A stretch of DNA of 64,000 bases, from NCBI RefSeq assembly GCF_000282975.1, contig NZ_ALJC01000093.1:108091-172090 (forward strand), read 5' to 3'. Made by a program: the position numbers and the translations under genes. The notes under the pieces are model-generated. The model worked only from the letters and a program-made list of their open reading frames with translations. It did no database searches and was not told where the DNA came from. The stretch is from Pseudomonas psychrophila HA-4. GTDB taxonomy: Bacteria > Pseudomonadota > Gammaproteobacteria > Pseudomonadales > Pseudomonadaceae. Below, piece by piece: positions 8,019 to 16,404 of the stretch; positions within the stretch are counted from its first letter, which is position 1; every line of letters begins with the position of its first letter.

Positions 8019-8911
8019 TGACAAACCTCACGTCCCCAATAGCCGCCTTACCGAGCTTGCAGCGCAAGTTTGAAGGCCGCGCTCTGCGTAGTCTGGTGTT
8101 GACCACGCTGGTCTGGGCAGGCGCACTGATCGCCAGCGTGCCGCTGATTTCAGTGCTCTACATGCTGATCACCCGCGGCGGCGCCCGTCTGAGCCTCGAA
8201 GTGTTCACCGAATTGCCTCCCACGGGTTTCGAGACCGGTGGCGGTTTCGGCAACGCCCTAGCCGGTACGTTTGTGATGGTCGGCATTGCGGCCGCCATCG
8301 CGGTTCCTGTCGGCATCATGGCCGCGGTGTTCCTCGCGGAACTGGGCCCCGACAGCAAACTGGCAAACGCCTCGCGCTTTGCCGCGAAGATGCTGACAGG
8401 TCTGCCTTCCATTTTGGCGGGTGTATTCGCCTACGCCTTGGTGGTAATGACCACTGGAACCTACTCAGCACCAGCCGGTGGCGTGGCACTGGCGGTACTG
8501 ATGCTGCCCATCGTCGTGTTGACGGCTGAAGAGTCGATGAAGATGGTGCCCAAAATCATGAAGGACGCCGCCTACGGCATGGGCTGCACCCGCTCGCAGG
8601 TGATCTGGAAAATCGTATTGCCTACCGGCATGCCGGCCATCCTGACAGGCGTCATGCTGGCCGTGGCACGTGCCGCCGGCGAAACCGCACCCTTGTTGTT
8701 TACCGCGCTGTTCAGCAACTACTGGATCTTCCACGACGGCAGCCTGGCAGTGATGAATCCGACGGCGTCGCTTGCCGTACTGATTTACAACTTCTCCGGT
8801 ATGCCTTTCGACAACCAGCTCGAGCTCGCATGGGCGGCCTCGCTGGTACTGGTAATGATCGTACTGGTCGTGAATATCGTCAGCCGTATTTTCGGCAAGC
8901 CCAAGTATTGA
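8018..8911 (+). CDS. pstA: Phosphate ABC transporter permease PstA (short form)
   Basis: A 297-residue partner permease with six predicted membrane segments. Conserved PstA pieces include TGLPSILAGVFAYALVV, the cytoplasmic docking loop DAAYGMGCTRSQVIWKIVLP, and ARAAGETAPLLFTALFSNYW. It begins one base inside the pstC stop codon and is followed 19 bases later by pstB. As with pstC, the size is of the compact enterobacterial type rather than the extended form usual for the main Pseudomonas pst operon. Together PstC and PstA form the phosphate channel in the inner membrane. Confidence 0.94.
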   Translation: MTNLTSPIAALPSLQRKFEGRALRSLVLTTLVWAGALIASVPLISVLYMLITRGGARLSLEVFTELPPTGFETGGGFGNALAGTFVMVGIAAAIAVPVGIMAAVFLAELGPDSKLANASRFAAKMLTGLPSILAGVFAYALVVMTTGTYSAPAGGVALAVLMLPIVVLTAEESMKMVPKIMKDAAYGMGCTRSQVIWKIVLPTGMPAILTGVMLAVARAAGETAPLLFTALFSNYWIFHDGSLAVMNPTASLAVLIYNFSGMPFDNQLELAWAASLVLVMIVLVVNIVSRIFGKPKY

Positions 8912-8930
8912 GAACGGGAGCATCTGAATT

Positions 8931-9749
8931 TTGAACGTATCATCTGCGCAAATAGCCGCTCCGTTTATCACCCAGGCACCTGTGGTCATGGACTGCAAAC
9001 TGGACAAGATTTTCTACGGCAACTTCCTGGCAGTTCGTGACAGCCATGTGCCGATTGAAAAGAACAAGATCACCGGCTTCATCGGTCCTTCCGGTTGCGG
9101 CAAAAGTACTGTGCTGCGCAGCCTCAACCGCATGAACGACCTGGTCAAAGGGTTTCGCTTTGAGGGCCACGTGCATTTCCTCGGACAAGACGTGTATGGC
9201 AAGGGCGTTGACCCGGTAGTGGTGCGCCGCTACATCGGCATGGTGTTCCAACAGCCGAACCCGTTCTCGATGAGTATCTTCGACAACGTCGCCTTCGGCC
9301 TGCGCCTCAACCGCTACAAGGGCGACATTGGCGACCGCGTCAAACACGCTCTGCAAGGCGCCGCACTGTGGGATGAAGTCAAAGACAAGCTCAAGGTTAG
9401 CGGCTTGTCGCTTTCCGGTGGTCAGCAACAACGTCTGTGTATCGCTCGCGCCATCGCGACCGAACCTGAAGTGCTGCTGCTGGATGAGCCCTGCTCAGCA
9501 CTCGACCCGATCGCTACCCGCCGTGTTGAAGAGCTGATGGTCGAGTTGAAGAAGGACTACACCATCGCTTTGGTGACCCACAACATGCAGCAAGCCATTC
9601 GTGTGGCGGATACTACGGCCTTTTTCTCGGTGGATATTTCGCAAGGCACGCGCACCGGGTACCTGGTTGAGATGGGGCCGACCACCCAGATCTTCGATAA
9701 CCCACGTGAACAAATGACCAGTGACTACATCACCGGTAAGTTCAGCTAA
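8931..9749 (+). CDS. pstB: Phosphate ABC transporter ATPase PstB
   Basis: A 272-residue ABC ATPase. Walker A is GPSGCGKST, the Q-loop lies in [15 protein letters not shown], the signature is LSGGQQQRL, and Walker B is [11 protein letters not shown]. The [11 protein letters not shown] stretch is diagnostic for PstB. The chosen start is TTG, 11 bases after GGGAG; no in-frame ATG occurs before the first domain block except at residue 20, which would trim only the unconserved leader. Normally phoU follows pstB, but here it is replaced by the two genes after it. Confidence 0.95.
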   Translation: MNVSSAQIAAPFITQAPVVMDCKLDKIFYGNFLAVRDSHVPIEKNKITGFIGPSGCGKSTVLRSLNRMNDLVKGFRFEGHVHFLGQDVYGKGVDPVVVRRYIGMVFQQPNPFSMSIFDNVAFGLRLNRYKGDIGDRVKHALQGAALWDEVKDKLKVSGLSLSGGQQQRLCIARAIATEPEVLLLDEPCSALDPIATRRVEELMVELKKDYTIALVTHNMQQAIRVADTTAFFSVDISQGTRTGYLVEMGPTTQIFDNPREQMTSDYITGKFS

Positions 9750-9852
9750 ACAATCGTTAGCGGCTCAAGACTGTACGTGCGCCAAATGCCCAGAGGCGTT
9801 GTCGGACGTACGGTCGTTTTTCATTCTCGAACACCGTTTTTCAGGAACGCCA

Positions 9853-10551
9853 ATGCCTGCATCGCATCGTCTTGATTTGCCAGCAATTGAACACGCCCTG
9901 CGTAAGGTACAGAGCCGCTTTGCCGAGCTCAGCCAGCACTTTACCGAGCAACGTGATCCTCTGACTGACGAAGTGCTGCTCAATGTAGTTGAAGGCTACG
10001 CGCTGATTGACGACTATGTCGCACGTGGCGTTGACCTGTTTGATCTTCAGCAACTGAACCTGATGCTGGAGATCAATGCGACTGTTCTCTGTGGCCGAGA
10101 CCCGGCAGGACGAGAGGAATACGCTCAGCACCTGTTGGCAACCGAGGAACACTTCTTCAACAACGTTGAGGGAGGGATAAAGGACTTGTTCAATTGGTAC
10201 GGCGCACACCGCAACGAATCAGTCTGGAAACGCGCTGCCGGTGTTTATGTACGAATCCTTAGCGAGCCGCAATTGTTTATCGAAGGCAATAACCGCAGCG
10301 GGTCACTCATCGTCAGCTATTTGCTCATGCGCGAAGGCTTGTCGCCGTTCGTACTGACACTGGAAAACGCCGAGGGCTACTTCAACCCCTCTTCGGTCAT
10401 CCGCAACTCTGCCAAACATGGCATCAAGGCATTGTACGAATTGCCCAAGATCAAGAAAAAATACGCAGCCTTTCTGGAGGAGCAAGCACCTGCTCCCTCG
10501 AAGTTTTTTCTAAAGGACACACCTTTGATCGCCCAGCAAGGAGGTCATTGA
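9853..10551 (+). CDS. Fic/Doc-like protein with altered catalytic motif
   Basis: A 232-residue, mostly helical protein. Residues around 140-150 read LFIEGNNRSGSLIVSYLL, which aligns with the Fic active-site motif HPFxxGNGRxxR, but the catalytic His-Pro is Gln-Leu here (EPQLFIEGNNRSG). The anion-binding GNxRxG part is kept. Fic enzymes move AMP or other phosphate-bearing groups onto proteins or metabolites; without the His this member may be inactive for AMPylation or may bind a nucleotide or phosphate as a sensor. The ATG at 9853 follows AGGA by 8 bases. It starts 103 bases after pstB and overlaps the next gene by one base (TGATG). It occupies the place where phoU would be expected. Confidence 0.65.
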   Translation: MPASHRLDLPAIEHALRKVQSRFAELSQHFTEQRDPLTDEVLLNVVEGYALIDDYVARGVDLFDLQQLNLMLEINATVLCGRDPAGREEYAQHLLATEEHFFNNVEGGIKDLFNWYGAHRNESVWKRAAGVYVRILSEPQLFIEGNNRSGSLIVSYLLMREGLSPFVLTLENAEGYFNPSSVIRNSAKHGIKALYELPKIKKKYAAFLEEQAPAPSKFFLKDTPLIAQQGGH

Positions 10552-11180
10552 TGAGCAGGCACCTTATGCTCGCCAAATACCGGTCAGCCGCTAGCCGACT
10601 GGCCAAACAATGCGGCATCCCCACCAGCCTGCTCAAGCCCCAGCGCATCCGTATTTCGTTTGATATCGATGACACCTTAGCTTGCCAACTCCACCACTGC
10701 GACATTGAAGAAAGCTGGCTGCCCGACTTTGTTCATCGCTGGCTGGGTGAGCCGTTGCGGTTCGGAACGCGCTCCCTGACCCGTGAACTGCGCCGCCAGG
10801 GTTGCAGCATCTGGGTCTACACCTCGTCCGGCCGGACCCCGTCTTACATTCGTCGCTGGCTGTTGCTGCACGGCATTCGTGTTGACGGCGTGGTCAACAG
10901 TGTTAGGCATGGCCATGCCCTGGCTGCCCACGGCTTTGAAAACTCCCCCTCGAAATTCCCACCCGCCTTCGACATCGACTTGCATGTCGATGACTCCGAG
11001 GGGGTAAAGCTTGAAGGCCATGATCACGGCTTTCGCGTTGTTGTCGTCCATCCCGAAGATGAGAACTGGGCGCAGCGCGTGTTGGATGCCGTCGGTGATG
11101 TGCAGACGCAGCTCGCCTGGCAGCAACCGATCAAACACGAAGAGCCCGCACCGCAACGTGCCAGAGCGTTTACTTCCTGA
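10551..11180 (+). CDS. HAD-superfamily protein, phosphatase-like
   Basis: A 209-residue protein with the HAD nucleophile motif DIDDT (FDIDDTLACQ, residues about 41-45) and motif II VYTSSGRTPSYIRRW; the acidic motif IV appears as DLHVDDSEG. No membrane segment is seen. HAD proteins of this size are typically phosphatases for small phosphate esters. The start is ATG 10551, six bases after a strong AAGGAGG; a TTG just before it is ignored. It overlaps the Fic-like gene and is probably cotranscribed with pstSCAB, so it may act in phosphate salvage or signalling. The substrate is unknown. Confidence 0.75.
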   Translation: MSRHLMLAKYRSAASRLAKQCGIPTSLLKPQRIRISFDIDDTLACQLHHCDIEESWLPDFVHRWLGEPLRFGTRSLTRELRRQGCSIWVYTSSGRTPSYIRRWLLLHGIRVDGVVNSVRHGHALAAHGFENSPSKFPPAFDIDLHVDDSEGVKLEGHDHGFRVVVVHPEDENWAQRVLDAVGDVQTQLAWQQPIKHEEPAPQRARAFTS

Positions 11181-11189
11181 TTCAGAGCC

Positions 11190-11285
11190 TGTAGCCGCTG
11201 ACGAGGCACGAAGGCTGCGATGCGAGCCGCAGGACCGCCGTTCTGCAAGGCTACGTCCGACTGCGAAGCAGGCGCGGCCACCTCA
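11190..11285. repeat. REP-like intergenic repeat, single copy
   Basis: The first 32 bases (TGTAGCCGCTGACGAGGCAC, then GAAGGCTGCGAT) match both arms of the repeat doublet at 50762-50895 with few differences. The following bases to about 11285 have the G+C-rich, partly self-complementary character of REP flanks and run into the 3' end of the eamA gene. Such palindromic units are scattered between genes in Pseudomonas genomes. Confidence 0.6.
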
Positions 11286-12126
11286 ACATCCCCACCACCA
11301 GCGCCAGCAAAATAACCCCCATCGATACTCCTTCGCTCACCCCAACCTGATGGCCCAGTATCAGCATTGAGCCCACAACCCCGAACACCGGGATCAATAA
11401 CGACAAGGGTGCCACCTTTGATACCGGGTATTCCCTGAGTAATAAATTCCAGCCCCAGTAACAAAAATGCGTCGCTGCATACACCTGAAACAACAGCGAG
11501 AACAGCGCCACCCACTCAACGTGCGATACGACGCTGACAAACGGCGCGCTCCCGTGCGCCAACCACGTGAGCGCGAGCAACGGTAGCGGCGGGAACAGAC
11601 TGGCCCAGACCACAAAGGCAAATATTTCTCGAGCCCGCGACTGCTTAATGATGATGTTGCCCACACTCCAGCTAAACGCACTGACCACCAGCAAGCCATA
11701 GCCCACGGTTGTCCCATGGCCGGGGCTGGCCGCAATAATGCTGATCAGCCCCATCACTCCGAGTCCTAGCCCCAGTTTCTGCCCAAGGCTCAGGTGTTCG
11801 CGAAACAGCAACACGCCCCAGACCATGGTGAAAAAAGCACTGAACTGGATCAGCAGCGCAGCAGTACCGGGCGGCACCCCCATTTCGATGCCCAGATTGA
11901 TCAGCGCCCACATCGCAACGCCGAAAATCAGTCCATACGCCGCCAGCCACTTGATGGCGATCTGCGGACGTTTGACAAAAAACACCCATGGCAGCGCCGC
12001 CAAGGTAAATCGAAGTGCCGTCAGCAATAGCGGATCAACCGCTGCTAGGCCCAGTTTGGTAATGGGGAAGTTGAGCCCCCAGATCGCCGTGACTAAAACG
12101 GCCAAAATCAGGTGTTTTTTTTGCAC
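11251..12126 (-). CDS. eamA: EamA/DMT-family exporter, cysteine/O-acetylserine type
   Basis: A 291-residue membrane protein with ten hydrophobic segments in two EamA repeats. It tracks E. coli EamA (YdeD) closely: LVTAIWGLNFPITKLGL at the start, LRFTLAALPWVFFVKRP, AFSWSVGNIIIK in the middle, and VAPLSLLIPVFGVVGS near the end. E. coli EamA exports cysteine and O-acetylserine. The start codon appears to be GTG at 12126. It is divergent from an AraC-type regulator gene 118 bases away, a likely regulator. Its 3' end overlaps REP-like sequence. The exact substrate in this organism is inferred. Confidence 0.85.
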   Translation of the reverse strand: MQKKHLILAVLVTAIWGLNFPITKLGLAAVDPLLLTALRFTLAALPWVFFVKRPQIAIKWLAAYGLIFGVAMWALINLGIEMGVPPGTAALLIQFSAFFTMVWGVLLFREHLSLGQKLGLGLGVMGLISIIAASPGHGTTVGYGLLVVSAFSWSVGNIIIKQSRAREIFAFVVWASLFPPLPLLALTWLAHGSAPFVSVVSHVEWVALFSLLFQVYAATHFCYWGWNLLLREYPVSKVAPLSLLIPVFGVVGSMLILGHQVGVSEGVSMGVILLALVVGMLRWPRLLRSRT

Positions 12127-12244
12127 AGTGTTCTACGTCCAATAACCAGCGCTGGTGGCTGTATGCACCAACCGGTCGCCACTATGAACAAAAGGAGTGT
12201 AGGCCCGCTTGCACTATAAGGTCATAAGTCATTAAATTCGGGCC

Positions 12245-13045
12245 ATGCGCAAAACTCAGATAGACCCTTACGAAAACACGCCCCGCGATGCAGTGGTCAT
12301 GGCCAATGACTACCGCGACGGGCAGCACTTTGCATTGCATACCCATCAGCGCGGTCAATTTGCCTATGCCGCCTGCGGCGTGATCACCGTGTTCACCCAG
12401 CAAGGCAATTGGGTGGTGCCGCCCCAACGGGCTATCTGGGTACCGGCAGGGGTCGCCCACGAAATGACCATGGCCGGGCCGGTCACCATGCTCAACACCT
12501 ACATCACTAACCCTGCTGCCGGGCAACTCGCCCTGCCCGCTCACTGCCAGGTCTTCGGCGTGTCGCCCTTGCTTCGTCAGTTATTGCTGCAAGCCCAATA
12601 TATTCCTGCGCTGTACGACGAAGCTCAGCGTGACGGCCTGCTGATGCGTTTGCTGCTGCACGAAATCGCCGCCATGGCGCCCTTATCCCTCAATGCGCCC
12701 CTTCCCAACGAGCCTAGACTCGCGCTGGCCTGCCGCACTCTGCTGGCACACCCGTCGCTGGACATAGGGATAGATGACATGACCCGGCAGGTGGGCATGA
12801 GCCGTCGCACCTTCACCCGGCTTTTTCGCCAACAAACCGGCATCAGTTTTGTTGAATGGCGCCAACAAGCCTGTTTATTGGCGGCGGTGGTCCGTCTGGG
12901 TAACGGCGAGCCTGTTACGCGGGTCGCAACCGACTTGGGCTACAGCAGCCCCAGTGCGTTTACCAGCGTATTTCGCAAAGTATTAGGCGAAGTGCCAAGC
13001 CGGTATTTGCAACACTCTGAATATATGAAAGTCGTCGCCCAATAA
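12245..13045 (+). CDS. AraC-family transcriptional regulator with cupin domain
   Basis: A 266-residue regulator. The N-terminal half is an AraC-type cupin (HTHQRGQFAYAACGVITVFT, then VPPQRAIWVPAGVAHEM). The C-terminal half, from about residue 165, has two helix-turn-helix units: IDDMTRQVGMSRRTFTRLFRQQTG and VATDLGYSSPSAFTSVFRKVLG, the standard AraC signature. It is divergently transcribed from the eamA-like exporter, which it probably controls in response to a small ligand bound by the cupin. The ATG at 12245 has no strong ribosome binding site. Confidence 0.88.
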   Translation: MRKTQIDPYENTPRDAVVMANDYRDGQHFALHTHQRGQFAYAACGVITVFTQQGNWVVPPQRAIWVPAGVAHEMTMAGPVTMLNTYITNPAAGQLALPAHCQVFGVSPLLRQLLLQAQYIPALYDEAQRDGLLMRLLLHEIAAMAPLSLNAPLPNEPRLALACRTLLAHPSLDIGIDDMTRQVGMSRRTFTRLFRQQTGISFVEWRQQACLLAAVVRLGNGEPVTRVATDLGYSSPSAFTSVFRKVLGEVPSRYLQHSEYMKVVAQ

Positions 13046-13257
13046 CAGGTCTTTTAACGATCATTTAAACACTGCGCCTTCCATCACGAACGGCGAATAG
13101 CCATTAGTACACTCGCCCTAATTGCCACTCACCGCGCGCAACACTACTCTTTTTCAACTATCAATCCCGTCCAATTAAGAAGTCATCGCGACGTGCGGAC
13201 AAGGCAAGTGCTTGTCGGCTAATTAGCGATCATTCAATAAATATAAAGAAGGTTTAT

Positions 13258-13545
13258 ATGAAGTCGTTTTACACACTAACAGCTCTTACAATACTTAGCG
13301 CATTGGCCCTCGGCCTGAGTGGCTGCCAAGTCGTCAAGCCTTCGGAAAATAATCTTAAGGAGCGGGCTCAAACCACTATTGGCAAGCCAATAACCAGCAT
13401 TTCAAACGTGCGCAACGACTTCAACACCACCTTCTTCACGGTTAAAACCGATGCTGGGGCATACACCTGTCAACTGCCGAGTGGCCCTATGGTTGCCCTT
13501 GCCTCTATGGGGATGGGGTTAGGAGCCCATTGCACCAAAGACTAG
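13258..13545 (+). CDS. Small predicted lipoprotein
   Basis: A 95-residue protein with a lipoprotein signal: MKSFYTLTALTILSALALG followed by lipobox LSGC at residues 20-23. The mature part of about 72 residues has two further cysteines (Cys78 region and Cys92 region) that could form a disulfide, and a Gly/Met-rich patch ASMGMGLGA. AGAAGG lies shortly before the ATG. No named family is recognised. It converges with the hybrid kinase gene 30 bases away. A decayed copy of its last 20 codons is present at 4746-4819 next to a decayed copy of the kinase's receiver domain, so the two genes probably travel together. Confidence 0.75.
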   Translation: MKSFYTLTALTILSALALGLSGCQVVKPSENNLKERAQTTIGKPITSISNVRNDFNTTFFTVKTDAGAYTCQLPSGPMVALASMGMGLGAHCTKD

Positions 13546-13575
13546 GCGCTATACGAAAAATGTATCTGCGCTCGA

Positions 13576-15192
13576 TTATTCGGCGTTTAAGGGGCTAGGA
13601 CTAAATTCACGCAAAGTAGCTCGCAACTCAGTTGGGTGGACGGGCTTTGAAAGAATGGCTATCTGACACTCGTGCAACTGCGCCTGGATCATCTCTGCAT
13701 CATGCCCGCTAAGTATCAACGCGGGCACCGCCCAACCCCGCTGTTGACGCACATGTTCTATGCACTCAATGCCTGTGGCGTGGTTGCCCAAATCATAGTC
13801 TGCGATGATAACGTCACAGTCGCTGACCAGGTTCAGTCCAGTCGATTCGGCTTGCACCACACACCCCCAACGCTCCAACAGCGCCTGAGTGGCCAGCAAC
13901 ACGTTGCGATCATCCTCTACCAGACACACTTTTAATCCAGTCAACAGCCCGGCCACATACACGTCGCCTTGAATATTGAGGTTGTGCGGCGGTTTTACCC
14001 GAACAAGACCATACACACACACGGACGTCCCATGGCCCACACGCGAGCGGATAGCAACATCAAGGCCCATCAACTGCCCCACACGCTTAACGATAGAAAG
14101 GCCCAGGCCAACGCCTTCAACATCTTTATCGCGCTGATGACGGACGCGATAAAACTCTTCAAACACTTTAAGCAAATGTTCTTTGTTAATCCCGCACCCC
14201 TGATCATGAACCTCGATGGCAAGTCCCTTACCGCGTGGGCGCACGCCAATCAGCACCGGCCGCCGGGCTCCGTACTTGAAACAATTGGACAGTACATTTT
14301 GAATCATCGTAGTAAGAAGCACCGGGTCAGCCCGCACCCAAAAAGAACAAGGCCGCACGTGCAACTCAACTCCGGCCCAGCGCGCAGCTTCAACATTCTG
14401 GCGCGCCAGATCGGCCAAAAAATCCCCCAGGTTCAAGGCCTGATACCGGGGCAGAACGCGGCCATTGTCCAGCGTATAAAGATCGAGAATTGAGCGAAAG
14501 AGTTGCGATACGTTGAGTAGCGAGCGGTCAATACTGTCCACCAATCGGCGCTCTTCAGCCCCCAGGCGAGCCTCACGCAGGCAGGCGGTGAACAAGCCAA
14601 TAGAATGAATGGGTTGGCGCAAGTCATGGCTGGCCTGGGCCAGAAAACGCGATTTTTCGAGATTGGCGGCAACGGCTTCTTCCGATGCTTTACGCGTACG
14701 CTCCAGTAACAGGTGAGCATACAGCGGGATCACCGTGCTGGTGATCATCAGCATCAACACCATAAACGGTTGCGCCTGCCACAGAGGCGTTAGCCAGTAG
14801 ACAATCATCAACGCCAGCAACGCTAACCCCGTCGCAATGGCAAGGTAGCGTGAGCCATAGCGCATGCCGTTGCCAAGGTTGATCCAGACCATTACCGCAT
14901 AGAGAGGCAACGCCGCTTCGGCGCCGACGACGAGCCCGAATGAGGTGCCGGTGTAATCGTGAACCATCCCCAAGATTCGCCGCGCGGGGTAATGCCCCGG
15001 CCACAGAGCGATGACATAGCGAAAGCCAATCGACGCTAACAGAAACACGATGTAATAAAGAATGACGGGCAGATAAGTGCCCACCTGATGGCCGGGCAGA
15101 AAACCCAACGCGCTGATATACACAATGGCGCAGCTAGACACAATAATGCGCAAATTGGCTTGGTCGAGTTCGGTGTTTTTCTCGAACGTCAT
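13576..15192 (-). CDS. Hybrid sensor histidine kinase with C-terminal receiver domain
   Basis: A 538-residue protein. Residues 15-160 hold five or six membrane segments and no large extracytoplasmic loop. The kinase H-box is FLAQASHDLRQPIHS with phosphoacceptor His189; the ATP-binding N box is IQNVLSNCFKYG, with DQGCGI and GVGLGLSIVK as G boxes. The receiver domain (about 415-530) has the acidic pair VEDD, phosphoacceptor Asp465 in IIADYD, and KP at the end. ATG 15192 is preferred over ATG 15201 because TAAGG is correctly spaced only from the former. It is divergent from a LuxR-type response regulator 113 bases away, the probable partner. The signal is unknown; the membrane part suggests a lipophilic or membrane cue. 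Confidence 0.88.
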   Translation of the reverse strand: MTFEKNTELDQANLRIIVSSCAIVYISALGFLPGHQVGTYLPVILYYIVFLLASIGFRYVIALWPGHYPARRILGMVHDYTGTSFGLVVGAEAALPLYAVMVWINLGNGMRYGSRYLAIATGLALLALMIVYWLTPLWQAQPFMVLMLMITSTVIPLYAHLLLERTRKASEEAVAANLEKSRFLAQASHDLRQPIHSIGLFTACLREARLGAEERRLVDSIDRSLLNVSQLFRSILDLYTLDNGRVLPRYQALNLGDFLADLARQNVEAARWAGVELHVRPCSFWVRADPVLLTTMIQNVLSNCFKYGARRPVLIGVRPRGKGLAIEVHDQGCGINKEHLLKVFEEFYRVRHQRDKDVEGVGLGLSIVKRVGQLMGLDVAIRSRVGHGTSVCVYGLVRVKPPHNLNIQGDVYVAGLLTGLKVCLVEDDRNVLLATQALLERWGCVVQAESTGLNLVSDCDVIIADYDLGNHATGIECIEHVRQQRGWAVPALILSGHDAEMIQAQLHECQIAILSKPVHPTELRATLREFSPSPLNAE

Positions 15193-15305
15193 GCAGAACA
15201 TCCTTAACGGCGTAGCCGATGTGTCATCAATTAGCGCTACTCATCACCGCTCGGCGCGACGCCCAAGTTAGGCCCCAAAACAACGCTAATGCAGGTAAAA
15301 AAAGT

Positions 15306-15905
15306 ATGTCATGCAGAATTATCATTGCCGACGACCACCCTATGTTCCGAGAGGCTATGGTGCGCACTGTGCAGCGACTGCTACCCAAGGCAACGTTGGA
15401 ACAAGCCGACAACTTTGAGGCGGTTAAGGCATTAATCCAAACAGGCGAAGCCGTTGACACTCTGATTCTCGACCTACGTTTTCCAGGTTTAACGTGCATG
15501 AGCCAATTGAGCGAGTTGAGACAGCAATTGCCGCGCACTGCATTGATTGTGGTGTCAATGGTCGATGATCCCTTGTTAATAGAACAGGTGATGACCTTGG
15601 GTGTTGATGGTTTTATCGGCAAGAACATTGCCCCGGACGAAATAGGTCAGGCGTTACTGGCGATCCGAGAAGGCAATGTAGTGGTCAAGTTTTCACCTTC
15701 GGGCCTGTTACCGCTACAGACGAATGTGCTCACCGCACGCCAGAAAGAGGTATTGCGCCTGATCGCTAACGGCAAGACCAACAAAGAAATCGCCAAGGAA
15801 TTACAGATTTCGCCCTTCACCGTACGCATTCATGTCTCGGCGTTATTACGTAGCCTGGACGTGCCATCCCGTGCCGCAGCGGTAAAGTATTCAGGCATCG
15901 TTTAG
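15306..15905 (+). CDS. Response regulator, NarL/LuxR family
   Basis: A 199-residue regulator. The receiver domain (1-120) has the acidic pair ADD at residues 8-10, phosphoacceptor Asp56 in LILDLRFPG, and a Lys in GFIGKN. A LuxR-type helix-turn-helix follows at about 137-195 ([27 protein letters not shown] is the scaffold and first helices). The start is ATG 15306; reading further upstream gives no family-like residues. Divergent from the hybrid kinase, so the two likely form one phosphorelay. Target genes cannot be read from the sequence. Confidence 0.9.
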   Translation: MSCRIIIADDHPMFREAMVRTVQRLLPKATLEQADNFEAVKALIQTGEAVDTLILDLRFPGLTCMSQLSELRQQLPRTALIVVSMVDDPLLIEQVMTLGVDGFIGKNIAPDEIGQALLAIREGNVVVKFSPSGLLPLQTNVLTARQKEVLRLIANGKTNKEIAKELQISPFTVRIHVSALLRSLDVPSRAAAVKYSGIV

Positions 15906-16341
15906 GGCTTACTCATCCGTTAAAAAGCTTCGCACTTTTCTAAATAAATGCGGGCATTAAATAGCCCGTACGGTCGCCGCAAACGCACGGTGCAAAACCA
16001 CAACCAAAAAATTAAGACGACAAAATAAGGCGAAATCCTATCAGCGCCAGCATTGAAACTCATTAGGGCAAACGTGCTAGTGGCCATGTAACCCTATCTA
16101 TAAATTTGGGAATGGCCTTACATAATTAATCGATAATTCTTACGCAATAATTTTCCAACTCTTACAGCTCATTCCAGCGGACATAAAACCCTGCACATAG
16201 CACTGACCGTTTTAGCCCATTTAATAAAGGCGTGCGCGCCTGAGGTTTGATCTTAAACGACCCTCTAGCCTTCAACGTTTAGTCATCCTCGTCTTTAGAG
16301 ACGTCAGAAACCGGTTAAAACCGAGCTGTATCGACCCCCTG
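15906..16341. other. Gene-free intergenic region
   Basis: About 435 bases between the response regulator and the Pho box. The stretch is A+T-rich in its middle (around 16080-16160). I see no start codon with a good ribosome binding site, no tRNA-like fold and no repeat shared with the rest of the window. It ends in the promoter of the phosphatase gene. Confidence 0.4.
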
Positions 16342-16359
16342 CTGTCATCTCGATGTCAC
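16342..16359 (+). promoter_or_regulatory. Pho box upstream of the phosphatase gene
   Basis: CTGTCAT-CTCG-ATGTCAC matches the PhoB consensus at 13 of 14 positions with the correct four-base spacer. It ends 45 bases before the ATG of a secreted metallophosphoesterase, exactly the kind of gene PhoB activates when phosphate is short. Confidence 0.8.
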
Positions 16360-16404
16360 GGGGTTTTGTTTCCTTGGGCGCAGTTCGCCACTCAAGGAGG
16401 CTCC

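Noticed and set aside
13576..13690. CRISPR or tandem repeats anywhere in the window
   Set aside because: I looked for regularly spaced direct repeats across the window and saw none; this range was only one example of a G/C-balanced stretch checked.
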